64,000 nucleotides of DNA from positions 1 through 64,000 of the forward strand of contig CAZWAD010000009.1 of NCBI GenBank assembly GCA_964631835.1, written 5' to 3'. The notes below the pieces were generated by a model that ran no database searches, had not been told where the DNA came from, and saw only the letters and a program-made list of their open reading frames with translations. This document shows, in pieces, positions 35,330 through 44,509 of this stretch. Position numbers and translations under genes: made by a program. This stretch comes from Bog-950 sp964631835. GTDB taxonomy: Bacteria > Bacteroidota > Bacteroidia > Chitinophagales > LD1. Within the stretch, counting starts at the first letter, position 1. The number at the start of each line of letters is the position of its first letter.

Positions 35330-38300
35330 TCTTTCACCTTTTTGAAAATGTGCGGATATTGTTTTGTTAAATCATCTAACGGTGTGGCATAGTGCCACAC
35401 TATAACTTCGTAACCCGCATTCTCTAAGCACTTACGCTTTACTTCATCCATTCGCTTAGTAGTTTCATCATCATGATGAATGCCGTCACAAAATACTGTA
35501 GCGGCAACACCTGTTTTATAAACAAAATCGGGGATGGTGTTGCATTGGCCTCTCAGGTCTGTTTGCGCCTCATCTGGAAGCCTAATGCCATTTTTGTATA
35601 GGTGTTCTAAAAATTTCTTCTCCGTGGATGAGCGCCCGTCAAAGCGATTCATTAAATACTCAAATTGCTTTCCGTAATTATCAAAAACAGTGTTATGGAT
35701 CACTTCATATTTCGCGTTCATCAAGTTAAGTAACGCATCCTTTATGAAAAGCCGATTAATTATTTCGTGGTAACGCTGATTATAGTAACTGAGCAAATCG
35801 TGGTATGAGGCAATACCGTACTTAGCCTGCTCTTCATCCGTTTTATTAAAATGGCAAATATCAAAAGCAATGGCAGCACTTTGTTTAATGAGTTTTTCTT
35901 CCACCAATTTTCGCAAAACACCGAGGCTCCCCTCTGAAGCTTCATAAATGAGCAGGTTCGGCTCTTCATGGCTACCCAAAAGTTCGGCACCTATCTCGTT
36001 GCTCTCCATTTCAAAAAGTGATTCTATACCACGCTTTAATGCATACATCAATGTGGTAGCTCCCCCTGCTCGATTAGTGATGCCTAATCCTTTCAGTGGT
36101 TTAACGTAAACAGCATCTGCTGTTGTACTGGTGTAAATTTTTATAGTGCGCAACGGCTCATCACCGGGCTTTGGTTCTGCTATATCACTCACTTTCTTCC
36201 ATATTCCGCTATTCTCACCAATAACAAATCCCTCTCGATCTTGCGAACCCCATTTATGGTTTACCTTATAGATTTGTGCGGCAGGTAAAAATGAAATTTC
36301 CAGCAAAGGCTCTCCATCTAAAGTGGCAATGTTCTTTTTTATTTTATCGGCATTACCTTGCATTTTGAAATAAGTACTTATCTCATAGCCAATAGTGATG
36401 CGTTCTTCTTCTTCGCAGGTAATTTTCCCTTGCTCAACCGCCCTGCATTCCGTTAATTCAACAAGCTCATGTATGTGCGTGATGTTATCAGGTGTAAGTG
36501 GTTTGCCATCTAAGGGTGAAACGCTGCGCTTCTTATCTTCTTCGCCAATCAGGATATAGCCGTCCTCATTAACCACTTGAGCCGAGATAGTGTTTTCCTG
36601 CAACCGATTCACTGGCATGGCATTGCTCCTGAATTTGGTACCCATGTAATAAAGTTGATTTCGCGGACCAAATTCCCGAATAGCTAAAAAGCGACTTCGG
36701 CTGATGAAATGCGCTTCTTCCTCATAGGGTATGGAAATGCGAACAGGCAAACGTGCAAAATTGTATCCTGGTAAAAATCCTTCAGCAGCAAAATACCTGA
36801 ATGGATAGAACTCCGATTGCTCCCCATAGGATTTCTCGACAGTTTGATCGGAACGCAGCGAAGCGATTTGTCGCAGGGCAAAACTTTTTTCTTTTTCCGC
36901 ATTTCTGCGTTTTTCATCTTTCAGTGGAATGGTTGGATCATTTATGGTTTGGGTAGCTTCTCTCAATTGCTGTTCAGCTGAAAGATAAAGTTGGCGCCAA
37001 CGCTTCAAGGCGTTGTCAAATTCTGCCGGTGCATCCTTCAATACTTTATCAATCCATTTTTCATTCAACCATTCCGCACTTTTTTCTATTACATATTTAT
37101 CTTCAACAATTTTCAAGAACAACTTTTTGAGAGAAAGCAAACGGTCCTCTTTTAGATTTATTTTTTCTGTTATTCCTGTTTTAAGTGCTAGATAATTTCT
37201 CCTATCCACATCTTCCAACATGGCAACGATGGACAGGTTTAGTGCTTCCAATTTTACCTCACTAAGCCATACTGCATGAAGATGTGTTTTTATTAATTCC
37301 TCATTACTGAAATCAAACTGCGGTGGCTTTACTACACCGTGCACCATGTCCTTTCTACGCTCAAAATAATGTTGGTCGTGCGCATTCATAGCTGAACAAA
37401 AGGTAAATATCAAACCACCCTGACCACTTCTACCGGCACGTCCACTACGCTGTGTATAGTTAGCGGGATTAGGTGGAACATTTCGCAAATGCACAATGCT
37501 CAAATCAGAGATATCTATACCCAACTCCATGGTAGGTGAACAGCAAAGCATACTTATGTTGCCATTGCGGAATTCATCTTCATGCCTCTGCCGGTATTCA
37601 TTCTTCAATTGAGCACTATGTTCTGCTGCTTTAATCTGTTTCAGTTGGCTGAAACGAGTTTTATAAAACTCTCTGAAATATTCGTTTACCTTAGGAGTTA
37701 ATCCAACGGTAGAAGGGTTCTTTATTTTTTCGGGTTCAATAGTAGCGCCATCTCCCTTTAACCAGTTAATATAAATACCATTTAGTTGGTAGAGGGGAAC
37801 AGTTGGATGTAACGTTCTGTCTGCTATCAGCATTCCAGCTTTTTCCAAAGCATCAAAAATAGATTGCACAAATACATCGTAATGCTCCCCCTTTAGTTTT
37901 TCATTGAATCGTTTTGATATGAGATTCTTCAAGTAACGTCCCGGAGCACTGCGGCTGCCAAAACTTGCTGTGGAAATTTTCCGTAGCTCTTTTCCGATAG
38001 CACGAATGCGGAGATAGCGCGGCTTATGTAAATCCTCATTTTTCGAGAACAACCAGCCGTCCTTTAAATTATCGCGGAACAGTTTGTAATTCACATCCAT
38101 CTCGTTAGGCTTCAGCAAATCCAAACGGGTAGCGTTTAGTTTTCTGAAATAATCGAGTATTTGAAAAACCACATCAGCTCTTTCCAATTCTGAAAGTTGA
38201 CTCAGATACAACACTTGCCGCCAACGCTCATGTGATGCTTCCTTCAATAAGTCCTTATACCCGATTTTCAATAATGCACATTGTTCAAGATTGGGAAGAA

Positions 38301-40478
38301 TTACTCTCCAACCGCGCTTCAAATCATTGAGTATTCGATACTCCAAAGCCAACTTCACAGCTTTCAGATTTTGTTCATATTGATAACCGCTTTCGGCTGA
38401 TTTTTGAACCAGTTCTGCTAAACGGGACAAATTGTTTAAGCCTAACTCATCATATACAGCAGAACCCACATTGAGATAATCAAGGGTGTTAAGCTTTTCT
38501 AAGGAATGATAAAGAGCGGAGCGCAACAAACCAGCTTTAATAAAATCATTGAAATGCCCCGATTGAAGTGCAGTATCCTGACGATTATCTGTAAAGCTTA
38601 AAAGTTTTTGCTGATGAGGAACCACCCCTGCCTGGTGGAAGGTTTTCAACGCACTGAAAGCAATAATATTAGTAGATGTGCTTCGTCCATCAACACCTAA
38701 AGTGGAATACATGGTGTATTCTTTCGTGTCCTTATCGTAAATGGTTCGGCTAGCCATCTCAAACTTGGAGTTCTTTGGAATAAACCATCCCTTGAGATAG
38801 CCTTCCTTTTCGTCCTCACTAATATTACCCTGATCGTTTACAAATACAGGTTGAGGAATTCTATCTCTGAAATTCTTTTTTACAACCAAAATTCCATGGC
38901 GATTAGTTTCTAACCAAAATTCGGGCAGATCCTCTATGTTTTCATCGAGGTTCCACAATTCTTCTTCTCCTTCAGGTTGTAGAATCAGAAACCCATCTTG
39001 GACATCTTCCTCTTCCTCAGAGTATTTTCTAAATAATCTTGGCTTAAATTTATTTTCTGCTTCAGACTTAGCCACGCACAAATATTCATGTCCTGTGACC
39101 CTACTGAAAACAACTTGATAAAATCTCAGCGCGGTCCCATTTTCGGACGGCAACGTTGATGTTCGCGCATCCAGTTCTATCAAACGTTTATCCTGAGATT
39201 GCATGGTCATCCAAACAGAACCTGTTTGATTGATAAATTGATGCAGTTTATAAGGGAAATAAGTTTGTCTCTTGTCTTGCGATCTGAGTTGCTGATTTAA
39301 CTTCTCACACGCCTGCAAAAACAGAATAAGTTTTTGCTCACAGGTGCTACTATCTACCTTAGTAAAATCAGATAATTCATTGCATAGTGCTTTCCATTCC
39401 TTTGGCTCTGCCCTGTCATAATTATTATCAGCCCGATTTTCAACTAAAACAGCATTGCGCTCCAACCATATTGCTAAAGGATTTTCTCTTACGTCCTCTT
39501 CAGTAAAATTATAAGCTGGCTCTGACAAAATTTTGGCTACCTCCTTAGCATTTACTTCGCTTAAAAAAGAGGTTTGGGGAGTTAGCGACTCTATAATGAT
39601 GTCATCTACCTTAAAGGTTTGGGCGAAAAATTTAGAAGCGACATTTGCCACTTCTTGCTTCTTACCAACAGCTGAATCGCCCGATGACATGGTAGCCGAA
39701 GTGCCTATACAAATAAGACTATTCTTACATTGAGCTTTTAATCTTCGAACAAGCATAGCCACATCTGCACCCTGCCTGCCTCTATAGGTATGCAATTCAT
39801 CAAAAGCAATAAATTTCAGATTCTGAAAAATCAAGGGTCGAATGCCTGATTCCTTACTTCTGGTAAGAATCAATTCCAACATCATGTAGTTGGTAAGAAG
39901 TATATGAGGCTTTTGAGCTAGAATATCTTCTTTTTCCTTATCGGTTTCTTGTCCAGTATATTTTCTGTGAGTAATAGGAAAGTTTGTTTGTGTTTTTTCT
40001 TTATACGCGCTCGCGTATTTTTTAATTTCTTCATCCTGAGAATTAATCAAAGCATTCATGGGATAAACTATAATAGCCTGCACTCCCGATTGGTTGGCCC
40101 CATTAGTCAGAATGTAATTAAAAATACTTGAAAGGTACGTGAGTGATTTTCCAGAACCAGTTCCAGAAGTTACAATAAATGATTCTTCCCTAACTCCTTT
40201 TTCAATTGCCTCAGATTGATGCCTATGCAAATCATAAGGAAGAAAATCTAGGAAGGCCGGATGTAGTTTCTTTTCCGACACCAAACTTGCGATGCCATTC
40301 CCTTTTTGATATGAAGGATTAAACTGGATCAATGGCTCAGGCCAAAGTTTACCCGAATGCAATTCACTAGTTACTTTATCGCGAATTCCTTGGTCACGAA
40401 TATTTATGAAGCTATGGATGTAACTTTTGTNNNNNNNNNNTCACCAAGAATGTGATCATGTGTCTGAAATACATTCAT
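35326..40478 (-). CDS. DExH helicase-DUF1998-Vsr/DUF559-like nuclease fusion (coding sequence crosses a scaffold gap)
   Basis: About 1714 residues. Walker A is TSGTGSGKS (~101-109), motif II is AFDELHTY (~222), SATMSS is motif III, and MELGIDISDL/QRSGRAGRSGQ (~1010) form the C-lobe. A DUF1998 region (GGATTLMYALKRGIESLF) is near 1470. The last ~100 residues (STEKKFLEHLYKNG...IPDFVY...ATVFCDGIHHDD...GYEVIVWHY) look like a Vsr/DUF559-type PD-(D/E)XK nuclease. The frame stays open from the TTG at 40362 into the N run. Beyond it, an ATG at 40478 reads MNVFQTHDHILG, which fits the family N-terminus and joins in frame if the true gap length is 2 modulo 3. DrmA plus DrmB of DISARM, MrfA and DruE of Druantia are related architectures. 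It is the first gene of the operon. Confidence 0.85.
40431..40440. other. Assembly gap (10 N) inside the helicase gene
   Basis: Ten undefined bases. The two flanks carry the N-terminus of the same protein but are out of frame over exactly ten bases, so the N run is a placeholder. A true gap of 2 nt would give ...HDHILG-D-Y-KSYIHSF.... The gap is therefore an artefact, not a break in biology. Confidence 0.9.
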
Positions 40479-40719
40479 TTAGATAAAAAATATTGTTTGT
40501 GCGTGGATGCAAAATAACATTGACAACCTATCAAGCCAAATTTTTGGGAGAAAAGAATTTTGTAATAAGCTCGTTATTTTTGTCCACTTTACTTCAAATC
40601 TATCAAATAGCCTGCTTTTGCAAGGGAGATAGAAACTTTTACGCGTGTAGACCAGAACTGACGAAATACAAAGTTTTCATATTGGGATGGTAAAGAAATA
40701 TTTACCAGATTAGATCTTT

Positions 40720-41376
40720 ATGTTGTTACACAAAACCCATCAACTGAATCAACTGTTTGATGAATGGGAACAGACGGTTACGGACTATCAGGGAAAATTT
40801 GTTCAGGACGGAGTAATTAACGAGGAACTTTATCAAACAGTGACCCCTAAAATTCTTTTCATTGCCAAAGAGCCAAACAATCCAAAGCAAAAGGCAGGAG
40901 ACTTTAGAGAATGGTGGAAAAACGAAATCTCGTACAGTTTTTCTTACCGACTTGCTGAGTGGAGTTATGGACTGCTCAACAATTTTCCGCAATATGATGA
41001 CATTTGGATAAAAAAAGGATCAGCGCATAAAGCAATTCAACACGTTGCTTTTATGAACATTAAAAAGAATGGGGGTACAGGAAATTCCGAATACAACAGA
41101 ATGATGGAACATCTAAAAATGAACTTTGAATTTCTTCATAGGCAAATTGAAATCATTTCGCCAGACATCATCGTTACGGGAACCTCGTGGAAAGAGTTGC
41201 GCAACGGTCTTTTCCCAAAAGTTGAATGGCAAAATAGCGGTTATGACATTGCTATTGGTAGATATAACAACGCAAAAGTCATTGACTTCTATCACCCATC
41301 TTCACGGACAGCACCAGCAGCCGCTTACAGCTTGTTGCAAAACATCGTTTTGTCAAACAAGTTTAAATTACTATAA
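40720..41376 (+). CDS. Uracil-DNA-glycosylase-like fold protein
   Basis: 218 residues. ILFIAKEPNNPK (~45) is in the place of the UDG water-activating loop, a central strand reads SPDIIVTGTSW (~143), and YHPSSRTAP (~190) resembles the UDG HPS motif. The spacing fits the UDG superfamily, including members that act as phage-defence or repair enzymes. The catalytic Asp/Asn of the first motif is not clear, so glycosylase activity is uncertain. It is divergent from the defence operon, with its ATG 240 nt from the helicase start, and it reads towards the glycosyltransferase cassette. Confidence 0.55.
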   Translation: MLLHKTHQLNQLFDEWEQTVTDYQGKFVQDGVINEELYQTVTPKILFIAKEPNNPKQKAGDFREWWKNEISYSFSYRLAEWSYGLLNNFPQYDDIWIKKGSAHKAIQHVAFMNIKKNGGTGNSEYNRMMEHLKMNFEFLHRQIEIISPDIIVTGTSWKELRNGLFPKVEWQNSGYDIAIGRYNNAKVIDFYHPSSRTAPAAAYSLLQNIVLSNKFKLL

Positions 41377-41545
41377 AAGCTCGGGCTCTATAGGTCGAAG
41401 GCCACCAAATCGAAAAGTAGATCATGGATTGTTCATCAACCAAAAGTTTACTTTAATTTGGGAGTCGAGAGATTGTGAGAAAAAGGGATCGAGTAATCTT
41501 TTTCCAAGTCGCTACTATTCAAGTTATTAAACGGTTTCAATTCCA

Positions 41546-42298
41546 ATGAGTGCTTTAATTATTCCTTGTTATATCAAATCAAAGTGGGATATTGACTGCT
41601 TAAACAGATTATTTGACAGCGTTCAATCACAGACCAAACAGTTTGACAAGGTTTATCTCATTGACGATGCAAGCCCTTTGAAGTATGAACTCCGACACGA
41701 CTTTGTTGAACACATCATGCTCAAAGAAAATGGTGGACCAGCAAAGGCAAGAAATGTCGGCATTGACAAAGCACTTGCTTTAAACATTCAGCATTTACTT
41801 TTCACCGACCACGACTGCATACTTGACAAAGAGTGGAACGAGCAAATTATTTCGTTCCTTGACAACTCCGACTTTGCAGCAGTTGGCGGTATGACTTACG
41901 CTTGGGGCAAAACAATTCTTGACTACTACCACGACATTAACGGAACACTTGCAGGCAAGTGGTTACTTCCCGACAGAAAAGAATTGTGGTATATGCCTTC
42001 ACTCAATTTCGGAATGAAAAAATTTGCAGCCGAAGAATTTCCGTTTGACGAAAGATTCCCGACAGCAGCAGGTGAAGATGTTGATTTGTGTTTGCGGCTT
42101 CGCAGCAAATACAAAATTGGTTTTAATCCAAACGCAAAGTTGTGGCACGACTACGGCTACAAAAATTCCATTTCAGGTTTCAACAAGTTCATCAAGCTGT
42201 TCAAGAAATATAAAAGTTCAAGTGCAACAGTCTACGAAGGACACACAGTTCTGATGTGGGATTCATCCGAATCAATTTATAAAGACAACATGCAATGA
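41546..42298 (+). CDS. Family 2 (GT-A) glycosyltransferase
   Basis: 250 residues. The N-terminus (SALIIPCYIKSKWDIDCLNRLFDSV) and VYLIDDASP (~35) fit the nucleotide-binding strand of GT2 enzymes. FTDHDCILD (~89) is in the place of the DXD metal motif, and GEDVDLCLRLR (~176) is the catalytic ED region. No membrane segment is present. The stop overlaps the next ATG by 4 nt (ATGA), so it is the first gene of a coupled four-gene cassette. The acceptor is unknown. Neighbours suggest modification of a small molecule, peptide or glycan. Confidence 0.85.
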   Translation: MSALIIPCYIKSKWDIDCLNRLFDSVQSQTKQFDKVYLIDDASPLKYELRHDFVEHIMLKENGGPAKARNVGIDKALALNIQHLLFTDHDCILDKEWNEQIISFLDNSDFAAVGGMTYAWGKTILDYYHDINGTLAGKWLLPDRKELWYMPSLNFGMKKFAAEEFPFDERFPTAAGEDVDLCLRLRSKYKIGFNPNAKLWHDYGYKNSISGFNKFIKLFKKYKSSSATVYEGHTVLMWDSSESIYKDNMQ

Positions 42299-43320
42299 GT
42301 TTAATATACAGGCGTAAATCAAATGACCCGAACTTCACTCATGTAATCTACGATTACATAGGAGAAATAAAACCATTCGTTAAGCGGGTGCGGAAACCTC
42401 ACCTGCTTATACCAATGGTGCTTTTCAAATCTATTGAGTGGGGAATTTATCGTTGGTATAAAACTCCAATCAGAAGATTTTACGGAGTGAAAGGCAACGA
42501 ACTAATTTACATGATAACAAACGCATGTAATGACCGTTGCCCGAAGTGCGGAATTTGGGAACGACCAGAACCGAGAGACCAACATTTAATGATTGAGCAT
42601 TTTATCAATTGCCTCAAACGACTTCATCACAATTTGTATCAAGTTACTTTGACAGGAGGCGAACCGCTTCTTTTCAAAAAAGATGTGATGCTGATTGCAG
42701 AGGAAGCAAAGAAGCTGAATGTTCCAATGGTGATTGTTTCCAACGCAAGATTTGTTGACGAAGAATTTTTGACGAGATACAAACAGCTAGGACATATCCT
42801 TGTGATTTCAGTTGACTCCGTTGAGAAAGAAAAATGGAATGAGTTCAGAGGCAAAAAAAGCTTTGACATCGTAATGCCTAAAATTATGCTTGCAAAACAA
42901 ATCTTAGGCGACCAACTTAGAATTCAATCGGTGCTTTCAAAAGAATCAGCGGAAGAAATTCCGAAAGTGATTGAGTGGTGCAAGCAACAAGGCATTCAAC
43001 ACAACACACAATTGTATCAGGACTTCGGTGCTTACAATTGGCACAACCCGATTACAAACGAAACAGTCAGCTATGATAACGAAACGCCATGTGCAGCACG
43101 AAAAAATATTTGCGTTTATCCAAATGGTGATGTAGTAAAATGTTTTGACCATCGCAGAATTCCATTAGCGAAAGAACCGTTGGGCAACATTGCAAAGCAA
43201 GATATCATTGAAATTCTTTGTACAAAGCGTTCAACCGAAGTTTCAAAAATTATGAAGACCTGTAATCTCCCTTGCAAGAATATGTCTTGTAATAAACCGC
43301 AAACACTTCTATTCAATTGA
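42295..43320 (+). CDS. Radical SAM protein with SPASM-like C-terminus
   Basis: 341 residues. The radical SAM cluster motif is ACNDRCPKCG (C-x3-C-x2-C, ~80-88), followed by TGGEPLL (SAM binding, ~121). The C-terminal part has Cys in CAARKNICVYPNGDVVKCFD (~264-283) and in TCNLPCKNMSC (~322-332), fitting a SPASM/twitch domain with an auxiliary Fe-S cluster. SPASM enzymes modify peptides, proteins and glycosides. Translation is coupled both upstream (ATGA) and downstream (TTGA). The substrate is not known; no short precursor peptide was seen next to it. Confidence 0.88.
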   Translation: MSLIYRRKSNDPNFTHVIYDYIGEIKPFVKRVRKPHLLIPMVLFKSIEWGIYRWYKTPIRRFYGVKGNELIYMITNACNDRCPKCGIWERPEPRDQHLMIEHFINCLKRLHHNLYQVTLTGGEPLLFKKDVMLIAEEAKKLNVPMVIVSNARFVDEEFLTRYKQLGHILVISVDSVEKEKWNEFRGKKSFDIVMPKIMLAKQILGDQLRIQSVLSKESAEEIPKVIEWCKQQGIQHNTQLYQDFGAYNWHNPITNETVSYDNETPCAARKNICVYPNGDVVKCFDHRRIPLAKEPLGNIAKQDIIEILCTKRSTEVSKIMKTCNLPCKNMSCNKPQTLLFN

Positions 43321-43895
43321 GCAAGAATGAAATTTATACTTATGATTGGTTTAGCCACAATATTCCGAGTTGGAAAATTTGGTTGAAGAAGTTTAAAAAT
43401 AAGGAGCATTTATCTTTTCTTGAAATTGGATGCTATGAAGGAAAAGCAACAAGATGGTTGCTGGATAATATTCTGACAACGAAAAATTCATGTATTTCAG
43501 TTGTGGATACTTTTGTAGGCAGCATTGAACACGGTAAGATTGATAACAGTAGAATGCTAAAGCATTTTATGAGTAATGTTGGTTACGATAAACGAGTTAA
43601 AATCTTTCAATCAACATCAAAACATTTTTTGAAAAATAGCAATGATGCTTTTGACTTCGTTTACATTGACGGCTCTCATATTGCTAAAGATGTTATTGCT
43701 GATGCTGTTTTATCTTGGGACAGATTAAAAAGAAATGGAGTTTTGGTATTTGATGATTACGATTGGAAGAAATTTCCAAAGACATCAAACTTTCATCCGA
43801 AGATGGCAATTGATTCTTTTATGAAAATGTATAAAGATGGATTCAAAGTTGTCGGCAAAAATTATCAAATCTGTTTACTGAAAACCACTGCTTAA
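43317..43895 (+). CDS. Class I SAM-dependent methyltransferase
   Basis: 192 residues, TTG start overlapping the previous stop (TTGA). The only early ATG is out of frame. SAM motif FLEIGCYEGKATRWLL (~34-49), acidic loop VVDTF (~61), and FVYIDGSHIAKDV (~113) with VLVFDDYDW (~140). This pattern matches the Methyltransf_24 group, whose members methylate sugars and small hydroxyl compounds using a metal ion. Cofactor and acceptor cannot be read from the sequence. It is the third gene of the cassette. Confidence 0.85.
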   Translation: MSKNEIYTYDWFSHNIPSWKIWLKKFKNKEHLSFLEIGCYEGKATRWLLDNILTTKNSCISVVDTFVGSIEHGKIDNSRMLKHFMSNVGYDKRVKIFQSTSKHFLKNSNDAFDFVYIDGSHIAKDVIADAVLSWDRLKRNGVLVFDDYDWKKFPKTSNFHPKMAIDSFMKMYKDGFKVVGKNYQICLLKTTA

Positions 43896-43896
43896 T

Positions 43897-44445
43897 ATGC
43901 AAACCGACAAGACAGACATAATAATTATTAGGGGGGCACCAGGTTCCGGGAAATCAGTAACAGCAAAGAGCTTGTCTCGGTTTTTTCCGAAAGGTGTGCG
44001 AATGGAAGTTGACACTATTCGCAACATGTTAATTTCAGTTGACTGGAAAAACCAACAAGAGCATATTGATATGCTTCAAGCATCAACCAAATTAGTTTTT
44101 GAGTTTCTTCAATTCGGTTTAAGTCCGATAATTGTCATTGATACTTTTAGCGGTGATAAAATTAACCGATACCTTGAAACACTTTATCAGCATGACGAAA
44201 ATCTTTCAATAAAAATCTTCGGACTGTTCACGACAGACGAGGAATTAAAAAGAAGACTGGACTTGCGGATAAGCCCAGAGTTCAAGGATTTTCCGATTTG
44301 CAAACGACTGAATGACGATGTTCTCAAATGGAAACACGATAAAGAATTTCAAGTTGACACGACAGGGCTTTCACCAATACAAACGGCAAAAATGATTTTT
44401 AACCAAATTCAGGTTGGGAAGGAACAACTTCTTACAAAAATTTAG
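43897..44445 (+). CDS. P-loop kinase-like protein (AAA_33 / zeta-type)
   Basis: 182 residues. Walker A is RGAPGSGKSVTAK (~10-22), followed by EVDTIRNML (~37), which in AAA_33, polynucleotide kinase-like and zeta-toxin-like proteins carries the catalytic Asp and substrate Arg. IVIDTFSG (~86) is Walker B-like, and the RRLDLRI lid is basic. It probably phosphorylates a small molecule, sugar or nucleic acid end. The gene starts 1 nt after the methyltransferase stop, completing a glycosyltransferase/radical SAM/methyltransferase/kinase unit. No antitoxin partner is seen, so a toxin role is not favoured. Confidence 0.78.
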   Translation: MQTDKTDIIIIRGAPGSGKSVTAKSLSRFFPKGVRMEVDTIRNMLISVDWKNQQEHIDMLQASTKLVFEFLQFGLSPIIVIDTFSGDKINRYLETLYQHDENLSIKIFGLFTTDEELKRRLDLRISPEFKDFPICKRLNDDVLKWKHDKEFQVDTTGLSPIQTAKMIFNQIQVGKEQLLTKI

Positions 44446-44509
44446 CCGTTTTAAGAGTGGGACGTTTCTAAATCTTTCAAGGCAATCGCTCCTTTAGTAA
44501 ATAGGAAAA

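Noticed and set aside
18829..40478. BREX or Dpd identity for the operon
   Set aside because: No PglZ/BrxZ, BrxC or BrxL-like protein is visible, and no QueC/TGT-like deazaguanine enzyme as in Dpd. The DrmD-like and methylase genes fit DISARM better.
35326..40478. Plain Druantia (DruE) assignment
   Set aside because: The DUF1998 helicase is similar in type, but DruA-D, DruH or DruF/G-like partners are absent and DrmD plus an N6-adenine methylase are present.
40493..40693. 66-codon plus-strand ORF between the helicase and the UDG-like gene
   Set aside because: Cys/Phe-rich composition without any motif; it spans the probable promoter region of two divergent genes.
43897..44445. Zeta-type toxin
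   Set aside because: No epsilon-like antitoxin gene is adjacent, and the gene is coupled to metabolic-type enzymes, so a small-molecule or end kinase is more likely.
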